A stretch of 64,000 nt of DNA, from positions 447,798 through 511,797 of the forward strand of contig CAUYUJ010003581.1 of the NCBI GenBank assembly GCA_963575745.1. Direction: 5' to 3'. This document shows positions 31,966 to 42,954 of this stretch, piece by piece. The notes below the pieces were generated by a model, which did not search any database, was not told the origin of the DNA, and was given only the letters and a program-made list of their open reading frames with translations. Each line of letters starts with the position of its first letter. Within the stretch, counting starts at the first letter, position 1. The DNA comes from Prorocentrum cordatum. Its lineage: Eukaryota; Sar; Dinophyceae; Prorocentrales; Prorocentraceae. A program made the translations under genes and the position numbers.

Positions 31966-32659
31966 CCCTTTTCGTTTGTTGGCTCACAGCTACTACTGCT
32001 AGCGGCTATTGGTGGCAATGCTGCTGCGAGCGCAGTGCCACCACCACAACCGCAACCCCGAACACCCACGTTCACCTTCGCAACAACCATAGCCACGACC
32101 AGCAAACCTACCGCCACCAATGGTGCGCCAATTCACGCCTACAAGGCGCGACGCCACCCGCTCCAGCTGCACCGCGGCCTGTGGAAGTGTCACAGCACGG
32201 ATCACGACCATGACCACTGCCAAGCACGGACTCCACTCCAGGGCTCTCGTGCGGCTCACAATGCCACCGCCGCAGAAACCAGAGACTATGGCCACTACCA
32301 CTACCATCGCAGCAGCCCCTTCCACTGCCGCTGCCCTTTGTCACTATCAACCTTTATGTCATCACCCCTGCCGCTGCCGCGGCCACGACCATACTGGCTC
32401 GCGCGGCACAGCTCGAACAACTCGTAGAGCCAACGACACAAACAACACAGTGCAACCAACGCGGCAACACGAAGAGACGACACCAGCATGAGGGCAACAC
32501 TCCCAGCGACGGTATTGCTCCGAATCATGTTGGCGGTGACAAGCATTCGCCACGTGGCACGGTAATGCCTGTTGGGGCGAACACGCAGGCGACGGCGGGC
32601 TTTCGAATCTTTCCTTCAGGGCGATCACGTTGTGCCGCCGTGCGGCATTGTGATTATTT

Positions 32660-32840
32660 TTCTGGCGACCATCTTGGCGACCACATTGGGTGGTATTTTT
32701 TTTTTGGCGACCATTTTGGCGACCATATGGGTTACCATATCGATTTTTGGCGACCATTTGGGCGACCATATGGGTTACCATATCGGTTTTTGGCGACCAT
32801 TCGGGCGACCATAGGGGCGACCATTCGGCGACCACTTTGA
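32660..32840. repeat. 43-bp GGCGACCAT repeat, copy 2
   Basis: Counterpart of 21380-21560; it ends the duplicated block. Confidence 0.7.
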
Positions 32841-33030
32841 TGCCCCCCCCGCTGTTGGGTACTAGGGACGTCACGGGCCTAGACGGTGCCGGCAACACAA
32901 CGCCTGGCACCCAGTTTTGGTGACGCCCATCAGGGCGCCCACACAGCACGCCGGCGCGTAGAACCCGCCAGGCGGCCAGTGTGCAGGGGCACTGGCAGCA
33001 GCACCAGTATTATAGAACAAAGGCGGCGAT

Positions 33031-33249
33031 GCCCGCTTCGCGTGGCGGAAGGAGGGGCCCGCCTGGCGTGTCATCGCCGGCGGGAGGAGCGTGCGGCCAG
33101 CGCAGCAGCAAAATGGGGGGGGCTGCACCGCTGCCGCCATCATCGTCATCGTCTCCTGAGGGCTCGCTTCAACCGCTTCGCGGCTGGCACGTCCCGCGGC
33201 CTTAAAGCAGGCCGCGCTTTCGCTAGCGCCGCACTGTGGGGGCGGGGTC
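33031..33249. repeat. 219-bp direct repeat, left copy
   Basis: Almost identical to 33458-33676. It starts GCCCGCTTCGCGTGGCGGAA and ends GTGGGGGCGGGGTC. Frames inside it are not convincing genes. Confidence 0.85.
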
Positions 33250-33457
33250 TTAGTTGTTTGACCTAAACGGTTGGACCCCGCCCTCCCCAGTCGGCTTGGG
33301 TTTCTCCTCTCCCTGCTCCTGCCTCTGCTTGCCCTTCCCCTTTTCCTCTCTCCCGCTCAAGCCTTCGGGGCTCAAAGCCCTCCCAGGGCCCAAAGGGGCC
33401 CTCTTTTGCCCGCCCACCCTGGGCTTTGCCTCGGTGTCCTACGGCACCGGCGGCGAG

Positions 33458-33676
33458 GCCCGCTTCGCGTGGCGGAAGGAGGGACCCGCCTGGCGTGTCA
33501 TCGCCGGCGGGAGGAGCGTGCGGCCAGCGCAGCAGCAAAATGGGGGGGGCTGCACCGCTGCCGCCATCATCGTCATCGTCTCCTGAGGGCTCGCTTCAAC
33601 CGCTTCGCGGCTGGCACGTCCCGCGGCCTTAAAGCAGGCCGCGCTTTCGCTAGCGCCGCACTGTGGGGGCGGGGTC
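33458..33676. repeat. 219-bp direct repeat, right copy
   Basis: The second copy ends exactly where the 16-bp satellite begins, separated from the left copy by 208 bases of unrelated CT-rich sequence. Confidence 0.85.
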
Positions 33677-33677
33677 C

Positions 33678-35928
33678 GGTCACTCCAGCGACAGGTCACT
33701 CCAGCGAAGGGTCATTCCAGCGAAAGGTCATCCCAGTCAAAGGTCACTCCAGCGAAAGGTCACTCCAGCGAAAGGTCACTCCAGCGAAAGGTCACTCCAG
33801 CGAACGGTCACTCCAGCGAAAGGTCACTCCAGCGAAGGGTCACTCCAGCGAAAGGTCACTCCAGCGAAAGGTCACTCCGGCGAGAGGTCACTCCAGCGAA
33901 AGGGCACTCCAGCGGAAGGTCACTCCAGCGAGAGGTCAGTCCAGCGACAGGTCACTCCAGCGAACGGTCACTCCAGCGACAGGTCACAGCAGCGAAAGAT
34001 CACTCCAGCGAAAGGGCACTCCAGCGGAAGGTCAATCCAGCGACAGGTCACTCAAGCGAAAGGTTAGTCCAGCGAAAGGTCACTCCAGCGAAAGGTCACT
34101 CCAGCGGCAGGTCACTCCAGCGAAGGGTCACTCCAGCGAAAGGTCATCCCAGTCAAAGGTCACTCCAGCGAAAGGTCACTCCAGCGAAAGGTCACTCCAG
34201 GGAACGGTCACTCCAGCGAACGGTCACTCCAGCGAAAGGTCACTCCAGCGAAGGGTCACTCCAGCGAAAGGTCACTCCAGCGAAAGGTCACTCCAGCGAG
34301 AGGTCACTCCAGCGGAAGGTCACTCCAGCGGAAGGTCACTCCAGCGAACGGTCACTCCAGCGAAAGATCACTCAAGGGGAATGTCACTCCAGCGGAGGGT
34401 CACTCCAGCGAAAGGTCACTCCAGCGGAAGGTGACTCCAGCGGAAGGTGACTCCAGCGGAAGGTCACTCCAGGGAACGGTCACTCCAGCGAAAGGTCACT
34501 CCAGCGAACGGTCACTCCAGCGAAAGGTCACTCCAGCGAACGGTTACTCCAGCGGAAGGTCACTCCAGCGAGAGGTCACTCCAGCGAAGGGTCACTCCAG
34601 CGAAGGGTCACTCCAGCGAAAGGTCACTCCGGCGAAAGGTCACTCCAACGGACGGTCACTCCAGCGAAAGGTCACTCCAGCGGAAGGTCACTCCAGCGAA
34701 GGGTCACAACAGCGAAGGGCCACTCCAGCGAGAGGTCATCCCAGTGAAAGGTCACTCCAGCGAAAGGTCACTCCAGCGAAATGTCATTTCAGCGGAAGGT
34801 CAATCCAGCGAAATGTCACTCCAGCGAAAGGTCACTCCAGCGACAGGTCACTCCAGCGAGAGGTCACTCCAGCGGAAGGTCAGTCCAGCGAAAGGTCAGT
34901 CAAGCGAAAGGTCACTCCAGCGAAAGGTCACTCCAGCGAAGGGTCACTCCAGCGACAGGTCACTCCAGAGGAAGGTCACTCCAGCGGAAGGTCACTCCAG
35001 CGGAAGGTCACTCCAGCGAAAGGTCACTCCAGCGGAAGGTCACTCCAGCGGAAGGTCACTCCAACGAACGGTTACTCCAGCGAAAGGTCACTCCAGCGGA
35101 AGGTCACTCCAGCGAAAGGTCACCCCAGCGACAGATCACTCCAGCGAAAGGTCGCTCCAGCGGACGGCCACTCCAGCGAAAGGTCACTCCAGCGAAAGGT
35201 CACTCCAGCGGAAGGTCAGTCCAGCGAAAGGTCAGTCCAGCGAAAGGTCACTCCAGCGAGCGGTCACTCCAGCGAAAGGGCACTCCAGCGGAAGGTCACT
35301 CCAGCGAGAGGTCACTCCAGCGGAAGGTCACTCCAGCAAAAGGTCACTCCAGCAAAAGGTCACTCCAGCGAAAGGTCGCTCCAGCGGAAGGTCACTCCAG
35401 CGAAAGGTCATTCCAGCGGAAGGTCAATCAAGCGAAAGGTCACTCCAGCGAAAGGTCACTCCAGCGAAAGGTCACTCCAGCGAAAGGTCACTCCAGCGAA
35501 AGGTCACTCCAGCGAACGGTCACTCCAGCGAAAGGTCACTCCAGCGAAAGGTCACTCCAGCGAACGGTCACTCCAGCGAAAGGTCACTCCAGCGAAAGGT
35601 CACTCCAGCGAAAGGTCACTCCAGCGGAAGGTCACTCCAGCAAAAGGTCACTCCAGCGAAAGGTCGCTCCAGCGGAAGGTCACTCCAGCGAAAGGTCACT
35701 CCAGCGGAAGGTCACTCCAGCGGAAGGTCGATCCAGCAAAAGGTCACTCCAGCGAAAGGTCATTCCAGCGGAAGGTCACTCCAGCGAGAGGTCAGTCCAG
35801 CGACAGGTCACTCCAGCGAACGGTCACTCCAGCGACAGGTCACTCCAGCGAAAGGTCACTCCAGCGAAAGGTCACTCCAGAGAAAGGTCACTCCAGCGGA
35901 AGGTCACTCCAGCGAAAGGTCACTCTTC
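33678..35928. repeat. 16-bp satellite, about 140 units
   Basis: The unit is GGTCACTCCAGCGAAA with variants at the last three bases (GAA, GGA, GAC, GAG) and elsewhere. Because 16 is not a multiple of three and the unit has no stop in any phase, all three plus frames stay open for hundreds of codons and read the same 16-residue peptide (SLQRKVTPAKGHSSER). The frames at 33271-34434, 34431-35966, 34447-36006 and 34781-35935 are therefore treated as artefacts of the satellite. A run of variants beginning GGTCATCCCAGTCAAA recurs 416 bases (26 units) apart, at 33727 and 34143. Confidence 0.9.
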
Positions 35929-35947
35929 CGAGTAGCCTGGAGGAAGA

Positions 35948-36116
35948 AAAGACGGCACAAACATAAACTCTTGGCGGTGCGCGCGGATTTCTTGGCTCTG
36001 CGCTGAACCTCCTCCCTGGCGCGCTCCGCGCGCCAGGGGCGGCGCCTGCCAGGGGGGGGTCCAACGCGGATCCAAGAAATCCGCGCGGAGCGCCAAAAGT
36101 TCTTGTTCATGCCGCT
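35948..36116. mobile_element. Foldback (MITE-like) element A
   Basis: Imperfect terminal inverted repeats of about 50 bases: the left arm has CATAAACTCTTGGCG and GCGCGGATTTCTTGG, the right arm has CCAAGAAATCCGCGCG and CGCCAAAAGTTC. The centre holds a second palindrome, TGGCGCGCTCCGCGCGCCAG. Related to 48027-48202. It has no coding capacity; mobility is inferred from the structure and the second copy. Confidence 0.55.
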
Positions 36117-36239
36117 TTTCGTTCTTCGATCGTACGCGCAGCCGAGCCCTTCGCCGACGGACTGGCCCTCGTTCTGCTTCCGCCGGCTTCCGCCGAGGAA
36201 GGGGCGCCGCAGCTTCCCGACCGCTCGAGGGCGAGGCTT

Positions 36240-36510
36240 GCTCTGGAGCGCCCCCCGGGTGGTGGTGGTGGTGGTCTTTGATCCTCCGAGGGGAGGAGGG
36301 GGGCACCCATGTGGAGGAGGGAGGTGGTCTTGCCTCGTCCTCCTCCTCCTCCCTCCTCCTCCACCCAAGACACCCTCCTCCTCCCTCCTCCCTCCTCCCT
36401 CCCTCCTCCCTCCTCCTCCCTCCTTCCTCCTTCCTCCCTCCTCCGCCCCTCTCTTCGCCCTCCTCCTCCCTCTCGGCGGCGAGCGAGGGGGGGAAGTGAG
36501 GAGGAGAAGG
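36240..36510. repeat. CCT-rich low-complexity tract
   Basis: Runs of CTCCTCCTCC and TCCCTCCTCC with a few GGAGG breaks, giving Pro/Ser-rich frames that are not genes. Confidence 0.65.
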
Positions 36511-36535
36511 CCTGCTCAGAAAGCGGCGGGGCTTC

Positions 36536-37663
36536 TCAGAAGGCCTCCAGCCTTCTGGGAGGCTGTCTGTGTCTTCGAAGTAGGGGACTTCCGAGCCGTC
36601 TGAGAAGGCCCGCCCCTTCTGACTTCCCCTCCCAGGCTCGCCGCCAAGAACAACTAATTCGGGTGAGCTGGCCAAAAGGCGCTTTGCGGTGCACCCACAG
36701 CTGAAGCCGAAGCCAAACCTGAAGTGCACAGAAAGATTGGAAGGGCCAACCATGAGGTCTGGCTGACAGTTCTGGCCCTCCCCCAGGATCCTCATAGCAA
36801 TGGCCGGGCATCGGCACGTCCATTATCTCGGGGCTGAGACCGTCGCGCACGAGCTCGACGCTTGCCGTGGAGTCCCGGCGGAAGGTCTCCTGGGCAGTCC
36901 CGGAGCACTGCCCTGTAGCAGCCCTGGTAGCGAATGCTCGGAGCTGGCTCCGGAGCTCGTGGTGCTGCGTCGTCAGCCTCAGGAAGGGCTGACCCCAATC
37001 CGTGCTGATCTGAAGCTGCTCGGCCCCGACCCCGATCCAGCCGGCCCAGTTCACTCGCAAGCGCGGGGCGATCGATTCATCTAAATGCCGATGGATCGCC
37101 CAGACCCCGATCAACCCGTGCAGTGGCACGGAGTGATCGATTGATCGAAAGACCGATAGGTCGTCCAAAGCCCGAACGATATGGGCGACTTCGGAAACCC
37201 TGAACCCAAAATAGTTTTCATCTCTTGGGGGCACATCTTTCACTTCCGCCGCTTTCCGCCGAGCTTCCGCCGAGCTTCTGCCGACTTCAGCCAGCGGAGG
37301 CGGCCTCAGTTTACTTCCGCCGACCTTCCGCCGCCTTCCGCGGAGGAAGAATGACAACTCCTTCGATCCTCGAAGGCAAAGCTGTTTTTGGAACGCACCA
37401 TCTGTGAAGTGGCGATCTGCGTTGAATCGTTGAGCACCGACGTCTGAGCCGCCAGCAGCCCATCCATCTCGGCCTCGAGCTCCGACAGCAGCGCGGGCAG
37501 CACTGCGGCGTGACTGGGCGGACAACTGCGGATGCCTGCGCGCGTCGTGCCTTGGCCGTTGCTGCCTTCGGCCATGGCTCCAGCGGCAACAAATTTCGAT
37601 CAGATGCCACCGAGTGTCCCGCGCGCCCTTCCGCTTCGCCGCGTGAGCCAAACACGATAGCAT
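36536..37663 (-). CDS. Possible gene or gene remnant on the minus strand
   Basis: A 375-codon frame. Its central part (about residues 140-300, containing ENYFGFRVSEVAHIVRALDD and QISTDWGQPFLRL) reads like ordinary protein. Its two ends are Arg/Ala-rich and look like non-coding frame. A neighbouring minus frame (37575-37306) contains LLSELEAEMDGLLAAQTSV, also protein-like, so the true gene may use that as an upstream exon with an intron over the GGCGGAAG repeat at 37240-37350. No family is recognised and no splice sites were fixed. Confidence 0.25.
   Translation of the reverse strand: MLSCLAHAAKRKGARDTRWHLIEICCRWSHGRRQQRPRHDARRHPQLSAQSRRSAARAAVGARGRDGWAAGGSDVGAQRFNADRHFTDGAFQKQLCLRGSKELSFFLRGRRRKVGGSKLRPPPLAEVGRSSAEARRKAAEVKDVPPRDENYFGFRVSEVAHIVRALDDLSVFRSIDHSVPLHGLIGVWAIHRHLDESIAPRLRVNWAGWIGVGAEQLQISTDWGQPFLRLTTQHHELRSQLRAFATRAATGQCSGTAQETFRRDSTASVELVRDGLSPEIMDVPMPGHCYEDPGGGPELSARPHGWPFQSFCALQVWLRLQLWVHRKAPFGQLTRISCSWRRAWEGKSEGAGLLRRLGSPLLRRHRQPPRRLEAF
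37240..37350. repeat. CTTCCGCCG short tandem repeat
   Basis: About nine loosely spaced copies of CTTCCGCCG or GCTTCCGCCGA. Not a coding signal in itself. Confidence 0.6.
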
Positions 37664-37691
37664 ACAACAGCTGTCAAGTAGTAGTGTGCAA

Positions 37692-38255
37692 ATGACCCAG
37701 GTGATGGCGACACCGATGAGGACATCGGCAGCGGCGGAAGGAGGCGATGACGAGGGTGCTGACGATAAGAAGGGACATCAGGGACACATGCGATCCATTC
37801 CATTAGGAACGGAGTGCTGGACGACCACCCAAGAGGGGACATGCCTGCCTAGACATCGGAGAAAAAAGGCTGCGCCTGCGACGCACACCACCCTGCGCGG
37901 GTGCCCTCAACCCGAACGGGGCACTGGCCTGGCTGTCATCAAGCTGGGCGCGCGGGGGAATGAATGGGTCAAGCGAAGGGGAAAGGTGGGGGAGAGGGGT
38001 GGTTTTCCTGCGGCAACGGAGCCAGTCATTGTTGTGAAGACAGAGGGTGTATCGATTGCCACGGCCGCTTCACAGCCCTTCGAACAGCTCCGGGAAGGCT
38101 CTGGAATCAGTCAATCGTGCCACGTCACGGTGATGCCTGGGAGCCTTGCGTCCCTCCTGTGCCAGCGGACGCCCCCTCCCGAGCTATTGCGTCTCGTTAG
38201 TGCGGTGTCTCCATCCGACCTGAATTTGCCTGGTGTCGAGCTCGATTTCCTCTGA
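37692..38255 (+). CDS. Hypothetical protein, 187 residues, weak
   Basis: ATG at 37692 (MTQVMATPMRTSAAAEGGDD) to a TGA at about 38253. The first 30 residues are acidic and protein-like; the remainder is mixed with no motif. There is no spliced-leader relic or pentamer element upstream. May be chance. Confidence 0.2.
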   Translation: MTQVMATPMRTSAAAEGGDDEGADDKKGHQGHMRSIPLGTECWTTTQEGTCLPRHRRKKAAPATHTTLRGCPQPERGTGLAVIKLGARGNEWVKRRGKVGERGGFPAATEPVIVVKTEGVSIATAASQPFEQLREGSGISQSCHVTVMPGSLASLLCQRTPPPELLRLVSAVSPSDLNLPGVELDFL

Positions 38256-38397
38256 TCCCTACCTCTTCTTGTCGACAAAAACGGCGGGATTCTCTCACTC
38301 CCGACCATCCTATGGTCTTGGGTCCTCGATTTGGAAAAGGCAACATCCCGCGTCACCTCCTCCTCCTCCTCTTCCTCCTCCTCCCGTTGCCCCTTCG

Positions 38398-38398
38398 C

Positions 38399-38469
<71 letters not shown>

Positions 38470-38494
38470 GTCATCGTCATCATCATCGTCATCG

Positions 38495-38577
<83 letters not shown>

Positions 38578-38690
38578 GTCATCGTCATCATCATCATCAT
38601 CACCACCACCATCATCATCATCATCGTCATCGTCATCGTCATCGTCATCATCATCATCATCATCAGTATCGTCATGGCCGGCATCATCAC
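38398..38690. repeat. (ATC)n microsatellite, about 290 bases
   Basis: Almost pure ATC/GTC triplets. It yields poly-Ser, poly-His and poly-Ile frames on one strand and poly-Met or poly-Asp on the other, none taken as genes. Confidence 0.95.
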
Positions 38691-38707
38691 CATCATCGTT
38701 ACCACTC

Positions 38708-39095
38708 CCCTTTCAGCACACCCCTCCCACGTTTCGTGGCCACATGGGAATCTCCAGCGGGGGTCCCAGTGGCGCGGTCCGAATGCGGGCGCCGCCCCCG
38801 TTTCGGCCCACCCCTCGCGCGCTTCGTGGCCCCACAGAAAGCTTTACCTTGGGTCCCAGTGGCGCAGCCCGCACGTGGGCGCCACTCCCGTTTCGGCACG
38901 CCCCTCATACGTTCCGCGGCTCCACAGGGAGCACCGCCGAAGGCCCCAGCGAGGCCCGCAAGCGGGCGCTGCCTCAGAGGGAGGTCCACCTCAGACCGTG
39001 CCCGCAACTGCGGCACTCGCATCTACATGTGGTTGGGTTCTTCGCCGTCAGCTCTGTAGCTCTACTACAGCTCGAGTTAAGTTTGGAAAGCCGAC
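38708..39095. mobile_element. Composite repeat element, diverged member 3
   Basis: About three units with TTTCGTGGCCACATGGGAA, GGTCCCAGTGGCGC and CGAATGCGGGCGCC-like blocks, followed by a tail (CGGCACTCGCATCTACATGT, GTTGGGTTCTTCGCC) that aligns with the tails at 8081 and 12262. The leader is missing or replaced by the ATC array. Confidence 0.45.
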
Positions 39096-40214
39096 AGCAC
39101 CTATCAAGATGAGACTCAGCAGCCGATCCCGCCTGAGTGCTTTTTGACAGCAATATGTACCCGATCGACCAGGCTAATTTTTTTGTTCTGCCTTCCGGGG
39201 CCCTCGTCAGGCTTCGGGACCGTTGGACAACGGCCCCAGACGAGAAACCGGCCCCAGGGAAAGGGTCCAGACCTGTGGGGGTCGACGTTGTGACAATGAC
39301 GCTCTTGCGGCAGAAGACCCCAGACAGCTGTACAACGTCACGATGGGGGGTCACGATAGGGGGGTCACGATGTGGGGGTCACGATGTGGGGGTTGGGATC
39401 TAAACAGGGATGCAGGGTTAGGGATGTCAGGGTAGGGATCGGGATGTCGATAGGAATATAGGGCAGGGTAAAAACTGACAGGGAGAAGGGTGGGGATGAG
39501 AGCAGAGGGGTAGGGATAGAGCTAAAGATAAACATAAGGACAGGGATATAAAGCCGGATCGATTCTTGGAGACAGCGGGAAACAATGGGGGATAACGGGA
39601 GACAGTGGGAGACGACGCCGCCCGACCGATTCCGGATCCGGCAGCGCACCTACGAGTCTCTTCAACAGCCGAGCCCTACAGATAAGCTGTTTTTAGGAAG
39701 AGCACGACATCGGAGCTCTGGGGAAGCGCGGGTGTGAGCTTGCAGCTCCGTGGTGAAGAGCGCTGGTGGCCCTGGTGGTCTCCTCAGTCGGCGACGCAAG
39801 GGTGCGGCAAGCCAGGGGAGAAGGCTGAGCTTGTGTCGCTACCTGCACGCACTTCTCATCGGAGGAGGAGGAGGAGGAGGAGGCTATTGCTGCTCTTGCC
39901 GTCGTCGCTTCGGCTTCCCACTTATCTCAAGTTTGTTCTGCAGTTGCGAACGGGCCTTCGCGCATCAACTGCATCGCCCTGGTCTCGGCAAGGACGACCT
40001 CGCTCCGCGCAGGAGGTAGATGACGGGCGAGACGGGGAGTTTTATCGAGAGGGAGTGGACGCATGCCGTGCAGATCCAAAGCAGACGTTTAGTTGACAAG
40101 GGAGACGAAGGTCCCCTGTGGTTTAGACTGGCAAGGGTGCAGAAGCAAAGTGGGTGCTGGCGGGCTGTGGTGGCTGGTGGGTGAATGGGTGGGTGTATGT
40201 GGGCGGGCACTGGA
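39096..40214. other. Spacer without a supported gene
   Basis: Includes a GGGGGTCACGATGT repeat at 39345-39395 and an AGGGATA-rich stretch to about 39560. Short frames near 39734-40096 carry a GGAGGAGGA run and no recognisable domain. Confidence 0.4.
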
Positions 40215-40400
40215 AATAGTGGGGGAAGGTTATATATATGTATCGTTGCGAGCATGAGGCTCCCAAAAGAGATGAGTCCGAGCAACGCGCAAACTGCCTG
40301 AGACATCCCCAGGGTCTGGCCGCGAACGGGCCCGTGGCATACGCTGGCGGTTCTTCCTTGGGGTGCCCAATTGTCACGCCTGCAACGTCGGGTGTGAGTT
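40215..40400. repeat. Isolated unit of the ~145-bp satellite
   Basis: GATGAGTCCGAGCAACGCGC, GCGAACGGGCCCGTGGCATA and GGGGTGCCCAATTGTCACGC align with the units at 40900-42115. It is cut off from them by the CCT-rich tract at 40405-40510 and about 400 bases of GA-rich spacer. Confidence 0.6.
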
Positions 40401-40799
40401 AGTCTCCCTCCTCCTCCTCCTACTCCTCCTCTTCCTCCTCCCTCCTCCTCCTCTTCCTCCTCCTCCTCCTCCTCTCCTCCTCCCTCTCCCTCCTCATTTC
40501 CTCGTTTCCTCCTCCTCTGATCATGTGAGGGTCCGAGTGTGATTCAAATGCGCGAGTGGGGGCTGTGTGTGCGCGGCTGAGACTAGGAGTGGGACTGATC
40601 ACGTGTGCGAGCACGCGAGGCGCGGGGAAGGAGAAGAGATGACAACAGGGAAGCGGGGAGATGTACATGCAAGAGAAGGGGGAGAAAGGAGGGGAGGACA
40701 GAGACGGGGAAGGCGCGGAACACGTCCAAACGAAAGAGGAAAAAGGAGAGAATGAGAAGGAGAAGAGACGGACAGTGGAGAGAATAGGAAACGAAGCCA

Positions 40800-42115
40800 G
40801 AGGAAAAGACCGTGCGTCCCAGTGGCTACGCGCCGACGCACGACCCACGAGAAGCGCGCGAGTACGTCCCAGTGGATACGCGCCGAAGCACGACCCTGAG
40901 GCCTGCTATGCCGCGGTGCTCACGAGGCTCTCGAGCGAGATGGGTCGGATCAGCGAAACGCGCAAACCGCCCCAGACTTCCCCCCACTCTGGCCGCGAAC
41001 GGGCAAAAATCATACCCCCTGGCGGCTCCTCCTCTGGGTGCCGCAGTGCCTCTCCGGCTATACCGCGGTGACCTCTGGGCTCTCAGGAAACATGGGGCCG
41101 ATCAACAAAACGCGCAGATGCCATGAAGCGTCCCCGCAATCTCGCAGCGAACGGGCATATGCCATACACCCGTGCCGTTCCTCCTTGGGGTACCCACAGA
41201 CCACGCCTGCTAGATCACGGTGATCACTGGGGTCTCAAGAGGGATGAGTCTGATCAGCCAGAGGCGCAAATCACCTGCGACATCCCCGCAATCTGGCCGT
41301 ACACGAGCATGTGTTACACCCCCTGGCGGCTCCTCCTTGGGGTGCCCAAGTGTCACGCCAGGTATGTCGCGTTGATCACTGGGCTCCCAAGAGGGATGGA
41401 CCTGACCAGCCAAACACGCACACCGCCTAAGACCTCCCTGCAATTTGGCAGGGAACGGGGAAGTGTCATACCCGCTGGCGGCACCTCCTTGTGGTGCACA
41501 AGTGCCGCGCCTGCAATATCGCTGTGATGACTGGGCCCTCAAACAGAAAACCAAGCACGCGCAAATTGCCAGAGATCCCCGCAATGTTGCAGCGAACGGG
41601 CAAGTGTCACCCCCGTTGCAGCTCATCCTTGGGGTGGCCAAGTGCCACGCCTGCTATATCGCGGGGATCACGGGGCTCTCCAAACACATCAACCCAATCA
41701 GCCAACTGTGTACACCATCCGAGGCTTCCCAAATATCTGGCAGCGAACGGGCACGTGCCATACCCCCTGCTGGCTCCTCCTTGGGGTGACCGCGTGCCAC
41801 ACCTCATATATCGAGGGGATCCCTGGGTTCTCAAACGAGACGAGTCAGACATCCCCGCAATTTGGCCGCGAACGGGCAAGTGTAGTGTCCCCTGGCAGCT
41901 CTTCTTTGGGGAACCTAAGTGCCACGTTTGCGATATAGCGGTGATCACTGGGCTATCAAACAAAGGTGTCATATCAATCAAGCGCGCGCAACCCCTCTGA
42001 GGCATCCCCGCAATCTGGCAGCGAACGGGCAAATGTCATGCCGCCTGGCACCTCCTCCTTGGGGTGGCCAAGTGCCACGCCTGCTATATCGCGGTGACCC
42101 CGGGGTCTCAACAAA
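40800..42115. repeat. ~145-bp satellite, about eight units, with a small 50-bp duplication at its start
   Basis: Each unit has a GGTGATCACTGGGCTCTCAA-like block, a CAACGCGCAAACCGCC-like block, GCAATCTGGCCGCGAACGGG and GGGGTGCCCAAGTGCCACGC. The last block starts near 41189, 41339, 41491, 41632, 41784, 41915 and 42060. GTCCCAGTGGCTACGCGCCG is itself repeated 50 bases apart at 40816 and 40866. Frames through it are incidental. Confidence 0.8.
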
Positions 42116-42507
42116 GAGTTCGTGAGCGAGTCTATCTGTGGACGAGTCCGAGTCTAGGTGTGCGTGAGTCTGAGCGTGAGTAAATCCAAGTGCGCGTCCG
42201 AGTGTGAGTACGACTTGGCTGGACATGAGCGTGTCTGAATGCGAATGGATGAAACGCTAGACCTAGATTGGTCATGACAAGCGCAACACACGTAGCATCG
42301 CACACGCGGGACCGAAACCAATCCAGTGAAGCCGTGCCGTGAAACCCTTGGTGGATAGCCACGCCACCAAAGGAGGCCAGCGTCGTTGACACGCCCAGGC
42401 TGGCCAAACAACAGGCTGCACTAGAGGCGCCGACCAAATAGATTCGTGTAGTGCCGCTCGAGCAGCACAGAGAAAACGTAAGGTGCAGTGTACGCACCGA
42501 CGTCTAG
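42116..42507. other. Spacer, no gene seen
   Basis: Contains loose GTGAG/GAGTC repetition at 42120-42240 and otherwise no supported feature. Confidence 0.4.
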
Positions 42508-42693
42508 GCCGCCAACAAGTCGACCAAGGACGTCTTGGACAAGACGCGGAAGGCCGCGAGGCTCGCGGAAGGCCCAGCTGCGACGCCTACGCCGAACCAG
42601 AAGAAGCGCATCATGTGCAGGGCAGACCTCGGCGGTGGCAATCGCAAGGAGGCCACGGCAGGAGGCCCGCCCACACGGAGCCAGGAACCCTAA
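42508..42693 (+). pseudogene. Possible isolated coding exon or gene fragment
   Basis: Following an acceptor-like GTCTAG, 61 codons read AANKSTKDVLDKTRKAARLA... to a TAA at 42691. The composition (Lys/Ala/Arg, then ATPTPNQKKRIMCRADLGGG) is more protein-like than neighbouring frames. No ATG, no partner exon and no family were identified. Confidence 0.2.
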
Positions 42694-42954
42694 GCAAGCG
42701 CGAGCAGATCGGAAGGCCCTGAAAATGAGGGCGCCAGGGGAGAGCTCCGGGCGCCACTAATAAAACTGCCAGAGCAAGGGCAGCATATACGCGAGCATCC
42801 CGAACAACGCAGCATCCCGAACAAGCAGACGGGAGGCGGCAGCTGGGCGTAGGTGCGGTGGGGCACCAAAGGTGAGACCAACCCCAAAGACCCGCGCCAG
42901 GGTGGCCACACACTGGCACGCACAGCCCAAGGGTACCGTGCTCCACCAGGAAGG

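Larger units (their letters stand above)
24289..32880. repeat. Direct duplication of about 9 kb, copy 2 (truncated on the left by the gap)
   Basis: Starts inside the sequence homologous to 12515 and ends where copy 1 also ends, after the 43-bp array. Gene content and order are the same as in copy 1. Because the left end is a gap, the true left boundary, and whether more copies lie between, is unknown. Confidence 0.9.

Noticed and set aside
33678-35928. CRISPR array
   Set aside because: Units are contiguous with no spacers, and the host is a eukaryote.
33271-36006. Four overlapping 380-520-codon frames
   Set aside because: They are the 16-bp satellite read in different phases, all giving the same repeat.
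39395-39560. Telomere-like AGGGTTAGGG
   Set aside because: Only one TTAGGG-like unit in a loosely G-rich stretch; no tandem telomeric repeat.
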